Positions 27,318 through 35,920 of a DNA stretch of 64,000 bases are shown here, piece after piece. Made by a program: the position numbers and the translations under genes. The notes below the pieces were generated by a model. It did no database searches. It saw only the letters and a list, made by a program, of their open reading frames with translations, and had not been told where the DNA came from. Each line of letters opens with the position of its first letter. Position 1 is the first letter of the stretch. Source of the DNA: Sulfolobus sp. E5-1-F (GTDB lineage Archaea > Thermoproteota > Thermoprotei_A > Sulfolobales > Sulfolobaceae); contig NZ_CP045687.1 of the NCBI RefSeq assembly GCF_009601705.1, forward strand, positions 127,527 to 191,526, in the 5' to 3' direction.

Positions 27318-27824
27318 ATGGATATTAAGGAACACGCTGAAGAAGTGTGGTTTATAATTATGTTGATTTTAGTTGCAACATTCTTCAGTTTGAACGTTTA
27401 CTATATTCTAACTGGAAAGAGCTTCAGTTTAAGATACGGTTTACCGGAATTCTCTGGCTTACCTCCACAAGCTCAAGCAGCAGTAAGATATTTTGAAACC
27501 CACCCACCACCTTCTGGTCAGTATTCTGAGGTCATAAATGGGACATTAGTAGTTAATCTCACTGCAGTACAATACAGATGGATTCCCAACGTTATAGTAG
27601 CTAACGTGAGTGAACCAGTAGTATTAATAATAAATTCTCCACAAGTGGATACTGGGTTTTACTTAAGGCTTCCAAATGGGTTAGTTAATATAAATAATGT
27701 TCAAGGAATTACAAGCTATGTTTACTTTATAGCTCCTAATCAACCGGGAAATTACACGTGGTATAATGCAGAATACGACGGTTATGCTTCATCGTATATG
27801 ACTGGAACCTTGGAGGTGGTATGA
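27318..27824 (+). CDS. soxA: quinol oxidase subunit II SoxA
   Basis: Subunit II of the SoxABCD terminal quinol oxidase (168 aa), with an N-terminal TM helix (about 11-33) and a cupredoxin-fold outer domain. The segment that would hold the CuA ligands reads YNAEYDGYASSYM: the two Cys and the His of a cytochrome c oxidase are replaced by Asn, Asp and Ser. The subunit therefore lacks CuA, as expected for an enzyme that takes electrons from caldariella quinone. It is first gene of the operon and overlaps soxB by four bases (ATGA). Confidence 0.92.
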   Translation: MDIKEHAEEVWFIIMLILVATFFSLNVYYILTGKSFSLRYGLPEFSGLPPQAQAAVRYFETHPPPSGQYSEVINGTLVVNLTAVQYRWIPNVIVANVSEPVVLIINSPQVDTGFYLRLPNGLVNINNVQGITSYVYFIAPNQPGNYTWYNAEYDGYASSYMTGTLEVV

Positions 27825-29353
27825 TGAGTATTATGAATCAAATAAAAGATACTGTAGTGCCTAAAAATACGTTAAACGTAGTTTGGCTTTACACAATAGG
27901 TTCTATATTCTGGTTAGGAGTTTTAGGAATAGCTGCCATGAATTTGAGGACGTATTTAACGTTTAATAGTAATTCCCCCAACGTGGGAGAACTATACTAT
28001 ACTGCACTAACTATTCACGGTTGGGCCGGTATATTTGGATTTGTTCCTTTAGCTGCGGTAGCTGTAATAGCTTTCGCAATGTATAAGAGTAACTTATCGA
28101 TTTTGCATACTAAACTAATGTCCATTTTCTTCTGGCTATCTAACATCTTCTTAGCGATTGGGCTTGCTGGATCTCCGGATATGGGTTGGTACATGTACCC
28201 TCCACTTGCAATAGAATCAAATAACAACTTCCATGCCTTTCTGTTTTACACTTCGCCTGCACTAATGGGTATGGCTTACTTATCCCTAACTTTAGCCTTC
28301 ATATTACAGACAGCAATGTTCATAATCTTGATTGCGGACGCATATGCAACTAAACCAAAGAATGAAAGGCTAAACATATTTGGGGCTTATGGAGTAGCTT
28401 TTGCAATAGTTATTGCAATAACTCTTCCCGCATTAGCTGCATCTACGTTATGGTATACGTTGTATTTCTTTGCAGGAGTTCCAGTTAACCCGTTACTATG
28501 GGCATTACTATTTTGGTTCTATGGACATCCAGTAGTATATTACGTTCCGTTCCCACTATTTGGTGCTCTATACTACTATGTTCCAAAATACGCTGGGAGA
28601 GCACTCTTTAGTGAGAAGTGGGCTAGATGGAATATATACTTACTATCAATTGGCTCAATGCTTATATGGGTTCACCACTTGCAAACTTGGCCATTACCTA
28701 TAGATCTAAGAATCTGGGTAAACCTTTCGACACTGATTTTAGCCTCAGGGTCTGGTCTTACTGTACTTAACTTAGGATTAACAATACTTCTTTCCCAGAA
28801 ATATAACTGGAAGGATCCAGTTGGAATGGGAGCACTAATTGCATTAGTGGGTTTCATATTAGCCGGTGTCCAAGCATTAGTTTTACCAGAGAACTCAATA
28901 AATCCATTATTCCATAATACCTATTACGTAGTAGGACATTTTCACTTAATGATATGGACATTAATAGTAATGGGCTTTACTACAGTGTTTTTAGACATGT
29001 TAAGAAGCACATTTGGTGGATTCGACTTCAGTGCACAGGCCTCTAAATGGATGAGAATCGGAATGGTATGGTGGACTGCGCCATTTTTGGGTGTAGGCTA
29101 TGCCATGTCAGTTATTGGCTATCTAGGAATGTTAAGGAGAATGATAACATATCCAGCAATGTTCCAACCATATAACTTGTTAGAGTCGATCCTCGCTGAG
29201 ATAGGGATTCCAGGGTTATTATTAACTATATTTGTAGGTATTTTCGATGCGTTAGCTTATGCTTCTAAGCAGAATGTTTTTTCCACTTCAACACCCTCAA
29301 CTCCCTCTAGTTTACCCGTAATGGCAAAAGATGGGGTGAACAAAAATGGGTGA
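27821..29353 (+). CDS. soxB: quinol oxidase subunit I SoxB (heme-copper oxidase)
   Basis: Catalytic subunit (510 aa) with about 12 TM helices that reduces O2 to water and pumps protons. Heme and copper ligands are visible: His in TIHGWAGIFGF (low-spin heme a), His-Tyr region in FYGHPVVYYVPFP (CuB His), the His pair in VHHLQTWP (CuB), and the two His in GHFHLMIW (heme a3 and heme a). It belongs to the B-like oxidases of Sulfolobales. The 3' end overlaps soxC by 8 bp. Confidence 0.94.
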   Translation: MMSIMNQIKDTVVPKNTLNVVWLYTIGSIFWLGVLGIAAMNLRTYLTFNSNSPNVGELYYTALTIHGWAGIFGFVPLAAVAVIAFAMYKSNLSILHTKLMSIFFWLSNIFLAIGLAGSPDMGWYMYPPLAIESNNNFHAFLFYTSPALMGMAYLSLTLAFILQTAMFIILIADAYATKPKNERLNIFGAYGVAFAIVIAITLPALAASTLWYTLYFFAGVPVNPLLWALLFWFYGHPVVYYVPFPLFGALYYYVPKYAGRALFSEKWARWNIYLLSIGSMLIWVHHLQTWPLPIDLRIWVNLSTLILASGSGLTVLNLGLTILLSQKYNWKDPVGMGALIALVGFILAGVQALVLPENSINPLFHNTYYVVGHFHLMIWTLIVMGFTTVFLDMLRSTFGGFDFSAQASKWMRIGMVWWTAPFLGVGYAMSVIGYLGMLRRMITYPAMFQPYNLLESILAEIGIPGLLLTIFVGIFDALAYASKQNVFSTSTPSTPSSLPVMAKDGVNKNG

Positions 29354-31019
29354 GGAAAAGAAGGGAATTATAGATACTATAATCGATAGAGTAGGTGTAA
29401 CTGAAGCGCCACTATTTAAAACACCAGATTACATGTATAATCTATCCTACTGGCTAGGAGCAATGGTAGCTGCAGCTTTCATATATACTGTCATAACTGG
29501 TTTATTCCTCTTAATGTATTATCAACCAGCTTACGCGTATCAATCAACACAAAGTATAATTTCCAGTGTTCCATATGGTCCAGTCTTATTATTTAGTCAC
29601 TTATATGGTGCATACATCATGATTATCTTGGCATATATACATATGTTTAGAAACTTCTACAAGGGAGCATATAAAAAGCCTAGAGAATTACAATGGATAA
29701 CTGGAGTTATACTTCTATTATTAACACTAGGAGCATCTTTCTTTGGATATAGCCTAGTCAGCGATGTCCTTGGAGTCAATGCAATAAATATTGGAGATCA
29801 ATTATTAGTAGGTACTGGTATCCCAGGCGCAACAACCATAGTGGGATGGCTTTTTGGACCAGGAGGAAGTGCAGCGCTATCTTCAGATCCCTTAGTGAGA
29901 TCAGAATTATTTGATAGATTGTTAGGATGGCATATATTACTAGTATTTCTATTAGGAGTTCTATTTCTATTTCACTTCATGCTAGCAGAAAGATATGGAA
30001 TGACACCTTCAGTTAAGGATAAACCCAAAGTCCCGGCATATTACACTAAGGAGGAACAGCAAAGATTTAATGAGTGGTGGCCTAGAAACTTTGTTTATAT
30101 GTTATCAATAGTATTACTAACATGGGGGATAATATTATTCGTTCCCAACTTATTAGCAAATATAAATGGGTTACCAATAGTGATCAATCCTTATCCCGCT
30201 CCACAAGCAGGATCGCCAGAGTCTACAAGCGTACAACCGTATCCCCCATGGTTCTTCTTATTCCTCTACAAGTTTGTTGACTTCCTATTACCTAACGGAA
30301 TGCCAATCACTCCAATCTTAGTTTTGGCAGTACTTATTATAGGTCTTTTGATACTAATCTTCCTTCCATTCTTAGATCCCAGTGACGATTTACGTGTTAC
30401 TAGAAGAAAGTTCTGGACATGGATTGTTAGTACTTTGGCTGTATATCTAATAGAGCTGTCTGTATGGGGATACTTAGAACCAGGTGTCCCAGTCCCATTC
30501 TCACAAGAGATAGAATACTTAGGGTTACCGTTAGTCGTTATAGGAGTAATTGTGTACTTATGGCCAGTAAAGCAAGATAGTACCCCAATCACAAGGACTG
30601 AGACAAAGGTAATTAAAATGAATATAACTCCAATGGAAATACTCCTCGCCTGCGTATCCTCCTTGTCGTTAGCAGGGACATTTGTAAACTTCCTAACATT
30701 TCCAACAGTCATAAATGGTATTATTTTAATACCAGTGGGATTATTTACATTATATATGCTAAGAAGAGTTGCAGCATTTATGGTTGGAAGAAAACCAGTA
30801 GCAGCTATGGGAAGCAGTGTAACGGCTAGTTGGAGCAAGAAGGCGGCTTTTTACGGAATAATAATAATTTTCATTGTTTCCCTATTCCTATTAGGTCTAA
30901 TGTGGACCTTACCAAGTATAGGACCACAATCAACTTATGCTGGAATGGATTTAGGTGTAATCCTAATGCTCTGGGGAATAGCAGTGCAGCTTTATCATTA
31001 TGAAATCTATGTAAAATAG
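29346..31019 (+). CDS. soxC: cytochrome b-type subunit SoxC
   Basis: Cytochrome b homolog (557 aa) that in this complex carries heme and delivers electrons from quinol to SoxB. Ligand His residues occur in FSHLYGAYIMIILAYIHMF (helix B) and GWHILLVFLLGVLFLFHFM (helix D). A quinol-site-like segment PYPPWFFLFLYKFVDF corresponds to the PEWY region. An extended C-terminal part with about four more helices follows, as in other Sox C subunits. It is cotranscribed with soxB. Confidence 0.92.
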   Translation: MGEEKKGIIDTIIDRVGVTEAPLFKTPDYMYNLSYWLGAMVAAAFIYTVITGLFLLMYYQPAYAYQSTQSIISSVPYGPVLLFSHLYGAYIMIILAYIHMFRNFYKGAYKKPRELQWITGVILLLLTLGASFFGYSLVSDVLGVNAINIGDQLLVGTGIPGATTIVGWLFGPGGSAALSSDPLVRSELFDRLLGWHILLVFLLGVLFLFHFMLAERYGMTPSVKDKPKVPAYYTKEEQQRFNEWWPRNFVYMLSIVLLTWGIILFVPNLLANINGLPIVINPYPAPQAGSPESTSVQPYPPWFFLFLYKFVDFLLPNGMPITPILVLAVLIIGLLILIFLPFLDPSDDLRVTRRKFWTWIVSTLAVYLIELSVWGYLEPGVPVPFSQEIEYLGLPLVVIGVIVYLWPVKQDSTPITRTETKVIKMNITPMEILLACVSSLSLAGTFVNFLTFPTVINGIILIPVGLFTLYMLRRVAAFMVGRKPVAAMGSSVTASWSKKAAFYGIIIIFIVSLFLLGLMWTLPSIGPQSTYAGMDLGVILMLWGIAVQLYHYEIYVK

Positions 31020-31030
31020 AGGTGGGGTTG

Positions 31031-31153
31031 ATGAATAAGCTAGGTATAGCAATTTTGGCTCTAATATTTGGAGCCACTGCGTTCATGGCTGGATTTATGG
31101 CGTATAATCTGCTGTGGGACTCTGTTAGAATTATATCAATGTTGGTGAGATAA
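31031..31153 (+). CDS. soxD: small Sox complex subunit SoxD
   Basis: A 40-residue single-helix membrane protein (MNKLGIAILALIFGATAF...LVR), placed 11 bp after soxC and preceded by a strong GGTGGGG ribosome-binding sequence. Length, position and one TM helix match the about 4.7-kDa SoxD subunit known from the SoxABCD quinol oxidase. The next gene begins two bases after its stop. Confidence 0.75.
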   Translation: MNKLGIAILALIFGATAFMAGFMAYNLLWDSVRIISMLVR

Positions 31154-31154
31154 C

Positions 31155-31349
31155 ATGAAAATTTATACAATAGCTGGAATTATATCGGGAATAATGGCTT
31201 TATTTTTTATAATACTTTCTCTACCTCTTAACCTTATTTCAGCACGGAGTATAGGAGTTGACCCTACAAGCATAATTATGGCAACACTATACATGCTCTT
31301 AGCGAGTATAATATTCGTAATACTCTTTAAGGGAATAAACAAGTTGTGA
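31155..31349 (+). CDS. small Sox complex subunit (SoxD'-like)
   Basis: 64 residues with two TM helices (about 5-24 and 38-58) and a basic C-terminal NKL tail. It starts immediately after the 40-residue gene and is followed by a T-rich terminator-like tract. By position it corresponds to the extra small subunit reported for Sulfolobus SoxABCDD' oxidases; the sequence itself carries no diagnostic motif. Confidence 0.65.
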   Translation: MKIYTIAGIISGIMALFFIILSLPLNLISARSIGVDPTSIIMATLYMLLASIIFVILFKGINKL

Positions 31350-31370
31350 AGATTTATAAATATTTCTAAG

Positions 31371-31380
31371 TTATTTTTTT
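31371..31380 (+). terminator. T-run downstream of the sox operon
   Basis: GTTATTTTTT followed by ATTC, about 22 bp after the last sox stop codon; consistent with an archaeal poly-T terminator. Confidence 0.4.
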
Positions 31381-31562
31381 ATTCATAACACAACTTTGAG
31401 TAACATATAATGTTCATAATTGACGTGCAATAGTTATTATTTTTAAATATCTTATGCGTCTTTATAAAACACTTATTATAGAAGGGTATAAAAATGAATT
31501 GCGTTATGAACTTAGATTTGGATTAACTATATATACTAAAAATTCTATCATTGTTATCGGCC

Positions 31563-32222
31563 ATGAAATGGAAATATATAATAGTAATTTATGCAATATA
31601 TATAATTATATCGATGATAGTCAAAATTGTAGGAGAAGCTAATTTTCCAGGTAATATATATTTCTTTTATTTGATCAACCACTCACAACTTGAGGCACTT
31701 AATCCCATTATGATATTCTTCAGTAAATACGGCAGGGAGTATATTTGGATACCGGTAACTGCAATCTTATTCATTATAGGTGGGAAGTTTAGGAGAAGTT
31801 CACTCTTATTAGTTGGAGGATTTATAATAGCTATAATTTTAGGAGAGGTGTCAAAATATGTAATGGCTCAGCCAAGACCATTTCTAATACTACATAACAT
31901 AAATTTGCTAGTTTCAGAACCCACTGATTATTCTTATCCCTCGGGACACGCATTAATAGTGGCCGTAGGTGCAACGATAGCTCTCTTAACGTTACCATAT
32001 TACATCTCAATACCTTTATTTATAGAAGCACTACTTACAAGCTATTCTAGAGTTTATGTAGGGATTCATTGGCCTTTAGATGTACTAAGTGGATGGATAT
32101 TAGGAATAGCAATAGCTTTAACTGCAATGAATCTGGAAAAGTTTATTTCAACGATTTATAACAAGCTAGTTAACTCCGTTGTTGGTAGTGGAAGAAAAAC
32201 AAATTTAAAACGTCAAAAGTAA
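31563..32222 (+). CDS. PAP2-superfamily membrane phosphatase
   Basis: The 219-residue membrane protein carries the PAP2 phosphatase motifs: KYVMAQPRP (KxxxxxxRP), YPSGHALIV (PSGH) and SRVYVGIHWPLDVLSG (SRxxxxxHxxxD). About six TM helices are present. Such enzymes dephosphorylate lipid phosphates such as phosphatidate analogues or polyprenyl/dolichyl diphosphates on the outer membrane face. The ATG at 31563 is preceded by CTATATATAC (about 31527-31536) at leaderless distance; a TTG 12 bases upstream is less likely. A role in dolichol diphosphate recycling for N-glycosylation is plausible but not shown. Confidence 0.85.
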   Translation: MKWKYIIVIYAIYIIISMIVKIVGEANFPGNIYFFYLINHSQLEALNPIMIFFSKYGREYIWIPVTAILFIIGGKFRRSSLLLVGGFIIAIILGEVSKYVMAQPRPFLILHNINLLVSEPTDYSYPSGHALIVAVGATIALLTLPYYISIPLFIEALLTSYSRVYVGIHWPLDVLSGWILGIAIALTAMNLEKFISTIYNKLVNSVVGSGRKTNLKRQK

Positions 32223-32234
32223 AGGAAAAATCTT

Positions 32235-32714
32235 GTGGAAAAACTAACAGATTTAGAATTTAGAGCATTGGAAATTTTAAGAGAAGATTCTAGGATAAGT
32301 GTTACGGAGCTAGCGAAGAGGCTTAATATTAGCAGGAGTACTGCTACCAGACTTTTGAGAAATCTTAGAAGGAGAGGGGTGAAATTCACTATTAAATTTC
32401 AGAATGAACCTTTCATCGCTTTTGCGATTTCAGAGTCTTGTGACAGTGACGAATGTTATAAACTGTTGGATGGTAGATTTATTAATATAGTAAGAGCCAA
32501 TACACTAGAAAGTTTAGAAAATAAGTTAAAAAATGTGAAGAGAAAAGATTTAGTATTTATAGGCAAGAGCAACTTTGTTGTTAAGTGTGATTACTGTGGT
32601 AAAGAAATATATGATAACCCATTAACATACAAGGTGGGAAGAAGAACATATTACGCTTGTTGCAATTCTTGTTTGACGGAGTTAAAGAAAAAATTTGCAC
32701 GTAATGATGATTAA
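32235..32714 (+). CDS. copR: copper-responsive regulator CopR (winged helix + TRASH)
   Basis: Transcription regulator (159 aa). An N-terminal winged-helix domain (residues about 5-60, with ISVTELAKRLNISRSTATRLL as the recognition region) is joined to a C-terminal TRASH domain with the metal-binding pattern CDYCGKE...YYACCNSC. In Sulfolobales this Lrp/AsnC-like plus TRASH protein senses Cu and activates the copMA genes directly downstream, which is the order here. It uses a GTG start. The PAP2 gene upstream ends 12 bp before it. Confidence 0.88.
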   Translation: MEKLTDLEFRALEILREDSRISVTELAKRLNISRSTATRLLRNLRRRGVKFTIKFQNEPFIAFAISESCDSDECYKLLDGRFINIVRANTLESLENKLKNVKRKDLVFIGKSNFVVKCDYCGKEIYDNPLTYKVGRRTYYACCNSCLTELKKKFARNDD

Positions 32715-32788
32715 CATTTACACAAGTTTTAGAGTCATTTTGATCGTTATATGATGTAAGTAGATGCAAATTGATAGAGGAAAAAGTT

Positions 32789-32797
32789 CTTTATAAT
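32789..32797 (+). promoter_or_regulatory. TATA box of copMA
   Basis: CTTTATAAT-like box centred about 25 nt upstream of the ATG of copM, so the mRNA is expected to be leaderless. The 70 bp between the copR stop and this box presumably carry the CopR site; I see no clear palindrome there. Confidence 0.5.
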
Positions 32798-32816
32798 AGA
32801 GGCAATAATTGATATT

Positions 32817-32987
32817 ATGATAATTGATCCCGTTTGCGGAATGGAAGTAGATGAAAAAAGTCAATATAAAACAATGTACAAAGGGAAGGTATATTACTTT
32901 TGCTCATCTCACTGTTTAAGGGAATTTCAGAAGAACCCAGAGGAATACTTAAGGAGTGGACCCAAAGGGATGCCACATGGCCACTGA
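32817..32987 (+). CDS. copM: copper metallochaperone CopM (YHS/TRASH)
   Basis: A 56-residue protein with the pattern DPVCGMEVD then YKGKVYYFCSSHCLREF, a YHS/TRASH-type metal-binding domain, and a His-containing tail PHGH. It matches the small copper chaperone gene found between the regulator and the P-type ATPase in Sulfolobus copper clusters. Its last 11 bases overlap the start of copA, so chaperone and pump are made together. Confidence 0.85.
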   Translation: MIIDPVCGMEVDEKSQYKTMYKGKVYYFCSSHCLREFQKNPEEYLRSGPKGMPHGH

Positions 32988-35229
32988 AAAGAAGGAGGAG
33001 TTGAAAATTAAAGATAATGAGGAACAATTAAGAATAGTTGGGATGCATTGTGCAACATGCGTGATGACTGTATCCAAATCTTTGAAGTCAGTTAGTGGAG
33101 TTAAAGATGCCGATGTAAATCTAGCAACTGGAAGTGCTAAAGTAATCCTAAGCGGAAACGTCAAATTAAAAGAATTAGTAAAGGCGGTAAGAAAGGCAGG
33201 CTATGATGTTGTCACACAAAAATTTGCTATAAAATTGAATGTTAACCCAGAGGAAATGCCTAAAATTGAGAGGAAATTTGAAACTATTAAAGGTATAGTT
33301 GATGTGAAATCCAATGCTGGTTTAGGATTAGTAAGTATAGAATACAATCCAGAATCCACTACTCCAGAGAAGATACTGAAAGAGGCTGGAGTAAAGGGAG
33401 AAATAATAGATGAGCGACGTAGCGAGAGGAGTATACTCTATAAGGACTTCTATGATATATTAAGGAGATTGATAGTAGGTATAGTATTTACACCTTTGAC
33501 GTATCTATTTCCATTCTTTTTTAGCATATTAGCATCAATACCAGTACAGTTCTACTCGGGGTTAAGATTTCATAAAGGCGCGTATAGAGCATTAAGAAAT
33601 AAAACTACTAATATGGATGTGCTCGTCTCCTTAGCGTCAAACATATTATGGTTCTCTGGAATTCTCCTTCATACCACATTTTACGCTGACGCTTCATTAT
33701 TGATAACCTTCATACTTGTAGGTAAAACATTAGAAGCGTATATTAAAGCTAAGATGAGTACCGAAATACGTATAGAGCCCTATAAGGCTACTCTGAAAGA
33801 CGGAAGAGTAGTTAACTCTAATGAATTAAAAGTAGGTGATATAGTAATTGTTAGGACAGGGGAAAGAATACCAGCTGATGGAATAGTTGAGAGTGGAGAG
33901 GGTGAGGTAAACGAGGCAATACTTACTGGAGAGCAGAAACCAGTATTAAAGAAAAAAGGGGATAACGTCCTAGCTGGTGGTATTTTAGTAAATGGTTACT
34001 TAGAAATATATGTTACTAGAAACTGGGATAGGAGTTATATTGTACAAGTAACAGAGAGTGTAAAAGAAGCCTATAATGCTAGAGTTTCTATCCAAAACCT
34101 GGTGGATAAAGTTTCATCAATATTCGTACCTATAGTTATCACTCTTTCAGTACTTACGTTTCTGATTTGGAAATTAGTATTGGGTTATGACCTATATTCT
34201 TCACTACTTTTTGCTGTTGCAGTATTAGCTGCAGCTTGCCCATGTGCATTAGGCTTAGCCTCACCTATGGCAATGTTAGTCAGTGTTCGTAGGGCATTAA
34301 AAAGAGGTATTATAATTAGGGACGGTAGTATTTTAGAAGAAATAAGAAATGTTAATGTTGCAGTCTTAGACAAAACTGGTACTGTAACTGAGGGTGAGTA
34401 TGTAATTGTTAGTAAGAAGGAGCTTATTAAAGGAGCTTTAGATTTGGCTGCAATTGCAGAAAGTAGAAGTATACATCCTATTGCTAAGGCATTTCATAAA
34501 ATGAATATGAAAGGGGGAGAGGTTGAGCAATTTGAGGAATTTCCGGGTAGGGGAATATATGCTAAAGTAAACGGATATGATGTAATTGTAGGAAGTAAAG
34601 ATTTCGTGAAGAGCAATTGTGATTGGAATGTAGAAGATGAGGGAGATATTTTGATTTGTGTTAATGGAAGAGCGGGAGGAATAGTTAGCATAAGAGATAA
34701 GCTTAGAGATGATGCTAAAAGGGTTATAAATTATATGAAAGAAAGGGGAATTAAAGTAATAGTAGCAACTGGAGATAGTAGTGCTTATGCTGATGAAATA
34801 GGGAAGGAGTTAGGTGTTGAAGTTCGTAAGGGATTAACTCCAGATGATAAAGCAGAGTTCGTGAAGGAATTAAGGAAAAATGGTAATAAAGTGATGTTCA
34901 TAGGTGACGGAATAAATGATGCCATTGCTATGAGAGAAGCTGACGTAAGTATAGCTATCTCCAGTGGTACAGATTTAGCTAAGAGTGCTGGTAAAGTTAT
35001 AATTAATTCATTAGATGACGTAATAGAACTATTTGAGCAAGCGAAATTAGGAGTTAGAAAAATTAAGGAGAATTTAGCTTGGGCATTTGGCTATAATACA
35101 GTGATAATACCTATTGCTGCCGGAATATTTTACCCAACTCTATCTCTATATTTACCTCCGGAATATGCAGCACTTGCAATGGGATTTAGCAGTGTGATAG
35201 TGAGTTTATGGTCACTGGTTCCAATTTAA
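32977..35229 (+). CDS. copA: P1B-type copper-exporting ATPase CopA
   Basis: Copper-translocating P-type ATPase (750 aa from the ATG at 32977; a GTG 21 bases upstream would read through the copM end). It has an N-terminal heavy-metal domain GMHCATC (residues 22-28) and a second ferredoxin-like module that lacks the CxxC. Then follow the actuator TGEQKP, the membrane metal site CPC in AACPCALG, the phosphorylation site DKTGT, HP in SRSIHPIAKA and GDGIND. About eight TM helices. It pumps Cu(I) out of the cytoplasm, and is regulated by CopR. Its location next to the copper enzyme SoxB may be functional or chance. Confidence 0.93.
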   Translation: MATEKKEELKIKDNEEQLRIVGMHCATCVMTVSKSLKSVSGVKDADVNLATGSAKVILSGNVKLKELVKAVRKAGYDVVTQKFAIKLNVNPEEMPKIERKFETIKGIVDVKSNAGLGLVSIEYNPESTTPEKILKEAGVKGEIIDERRSERSILYKDFYDILRRLIVGIVFTPLTYLFPFFFSILASIPVQFYSGLRFHKGAYRALRNKTTNMDVLVSLASNILWFSGILLHTTFYADASLLITFILVGKTLEAYIKAKMSTEIRIEPYKATLKDGRVVNSNELKVGDIVIVRTGERIPADGIVESGEGEVNEAILTGEQKPVLKKKGDNVLAGGILVNGYLEIYVTRNWDRSYIVQVTESVKEAYNARVSIQNLVDKVSSIFVPIVITLSVLTFLIWKLVLGYDLYSSLLFAVAVLAAACPCALGLASPMAMLVSVRRALKRGIIIRDGSILEEIRNVNVAVLDKTGTVTEGEYVIVSKKELIKGALDLAAIAESRSIHPIAKAFHKMNMKGGEVEQFEEFPGRGIYAKVNGYDVIVGSKDFVKSNCDWNVEDEGDILICVNGRAGGIVSIRDKLRDDAKRVINYMKERGIKVIVATGDSSAYADEIGKELGVEVRKGLTPDDKAEFVKELRKNGNKVMFIGDGINDAIAMREADVSIAISSGTDLAKSAGKVIINSLDDVIELFEQAKLGVRKIKENLAWAFGYNTVIIPIAAGIFYPTLSLYLPPEYAALAMGFSSVIVSLWSLVPI

Positions 35230-35308
35230 CATAAATAAAAAGGGAATAGAGAGGTATATCTTGAAAATTAAATATAAAATATTTTATATACAAAAATTCT
35301 ATCTTTTA

Positions 35309-35746
35309 TTAAGCGTTAACGACAACTTCTTTCTTGTTAGCTTCTTCTTGTTTCTTCTTTCCCTCAACTTTAGACATAATATAGTTTATTGCTCTTTGTA
35401 ACTCAGCCTTATGCTTAGTCGTAATGTGTTTTTCTAATTTCCCTTCGTCAAGTTTTTCATTGCAGAGAAGGCATGTGTACATTCCATCTGTTTTATATAC
35501 AATTGGGCTTACTTTGGCATTTGATTGTTTTATCAACGCTATTAGTCTTCTAGCCTTCCCCTCTCCACCAGCCTTCTCTACAAATCTCATTATGTTTCCC
35601 CTGATTGTGTGCTTTGTTATTCCATATTTATATGCTAGTACACTTGGTCTTTCTCCTTCTACCAGATAGCTATATATAGCATCAACTACATATGCTTTAT
35701 CAGCAAGCATCTTTATGGCTATATATTTTATACTCTCATTAGTCAT
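35309..35746 (-). CDS. HTH and C2H2-like zinc-finger DNA-binding protein
   Basis: 145 residues. The N-terminal half contains a helix-turn-helix-like segment (GERPSVLAYKYGITKHTIRGNIMRF split over residues 31-55), and the C-terminal half a C2H2-type finger CLLCNEKLDEGKLEKHITTKH (about residues 90-110, Cys-x2-Cys...His-x4-His). The tail is Lys/Glu-rich. It is a likely transcription regulator of unknown target. Palindromes lie just upstream of its promoter, between it and an ABC exporter operon. Its ATG is preceded by TAGGAG about 12 nt upstream. Confidence 0.75.
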   Translation of the reverse strand: MTNESIKYIAIKMLADKAYVVDAIYSYLVEGERPSVLAYKYGITKHTIRGNIMRFVEKAGGEGKARRLIALIKQSNAKVSPIVYKTDGMYTCLLCNEKLDEGKLEKHITTKHKAELQRAINYIMSKVEGKKKQEEANKKEVVVNA

Positions 35747-35786
35747 ACATGATATATTCTCCTAGTAGTTTTTAAACCTTTCTATT

Positions 35787-35842
35787 ATAAGTATCTAATA
35801 CTTATACCCTATTAATCTTATCAACAATACTAATATAGTATT
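35787..35842. promoter_or_regulatory. two operator-like palindromes
   Basis: ATAAGTAT-CTA-ATACTTAT (35787-35805, perfect 8-bp arms) and AATACT-AATAT-AGTATT (35826-35842, perfect 6-bp arms) share the core AATACT/AGTATT. A further AATACT occurs at about 35906-35911, just before the ABC ATPase gene. They lie upstream of the TATA-like element of the zinc-finger gene and could bind that protein. Confidence 0.4.
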
Positions 35843-35920
35843 AAAGGGAGTTAACTTAAGAAGAAAAATCCTTATGTTTTCTGCAAAAAGTTTTTAGCAT
35901 TATTGTCAATACTTTAACTA

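Noticed and set aside
31454-31642. 62-residue open frame upstream of the PAP2 gene
   Set aside because: It overlaps the true PAP2 start in another frame, spans that gene's TATA box and has random composition.
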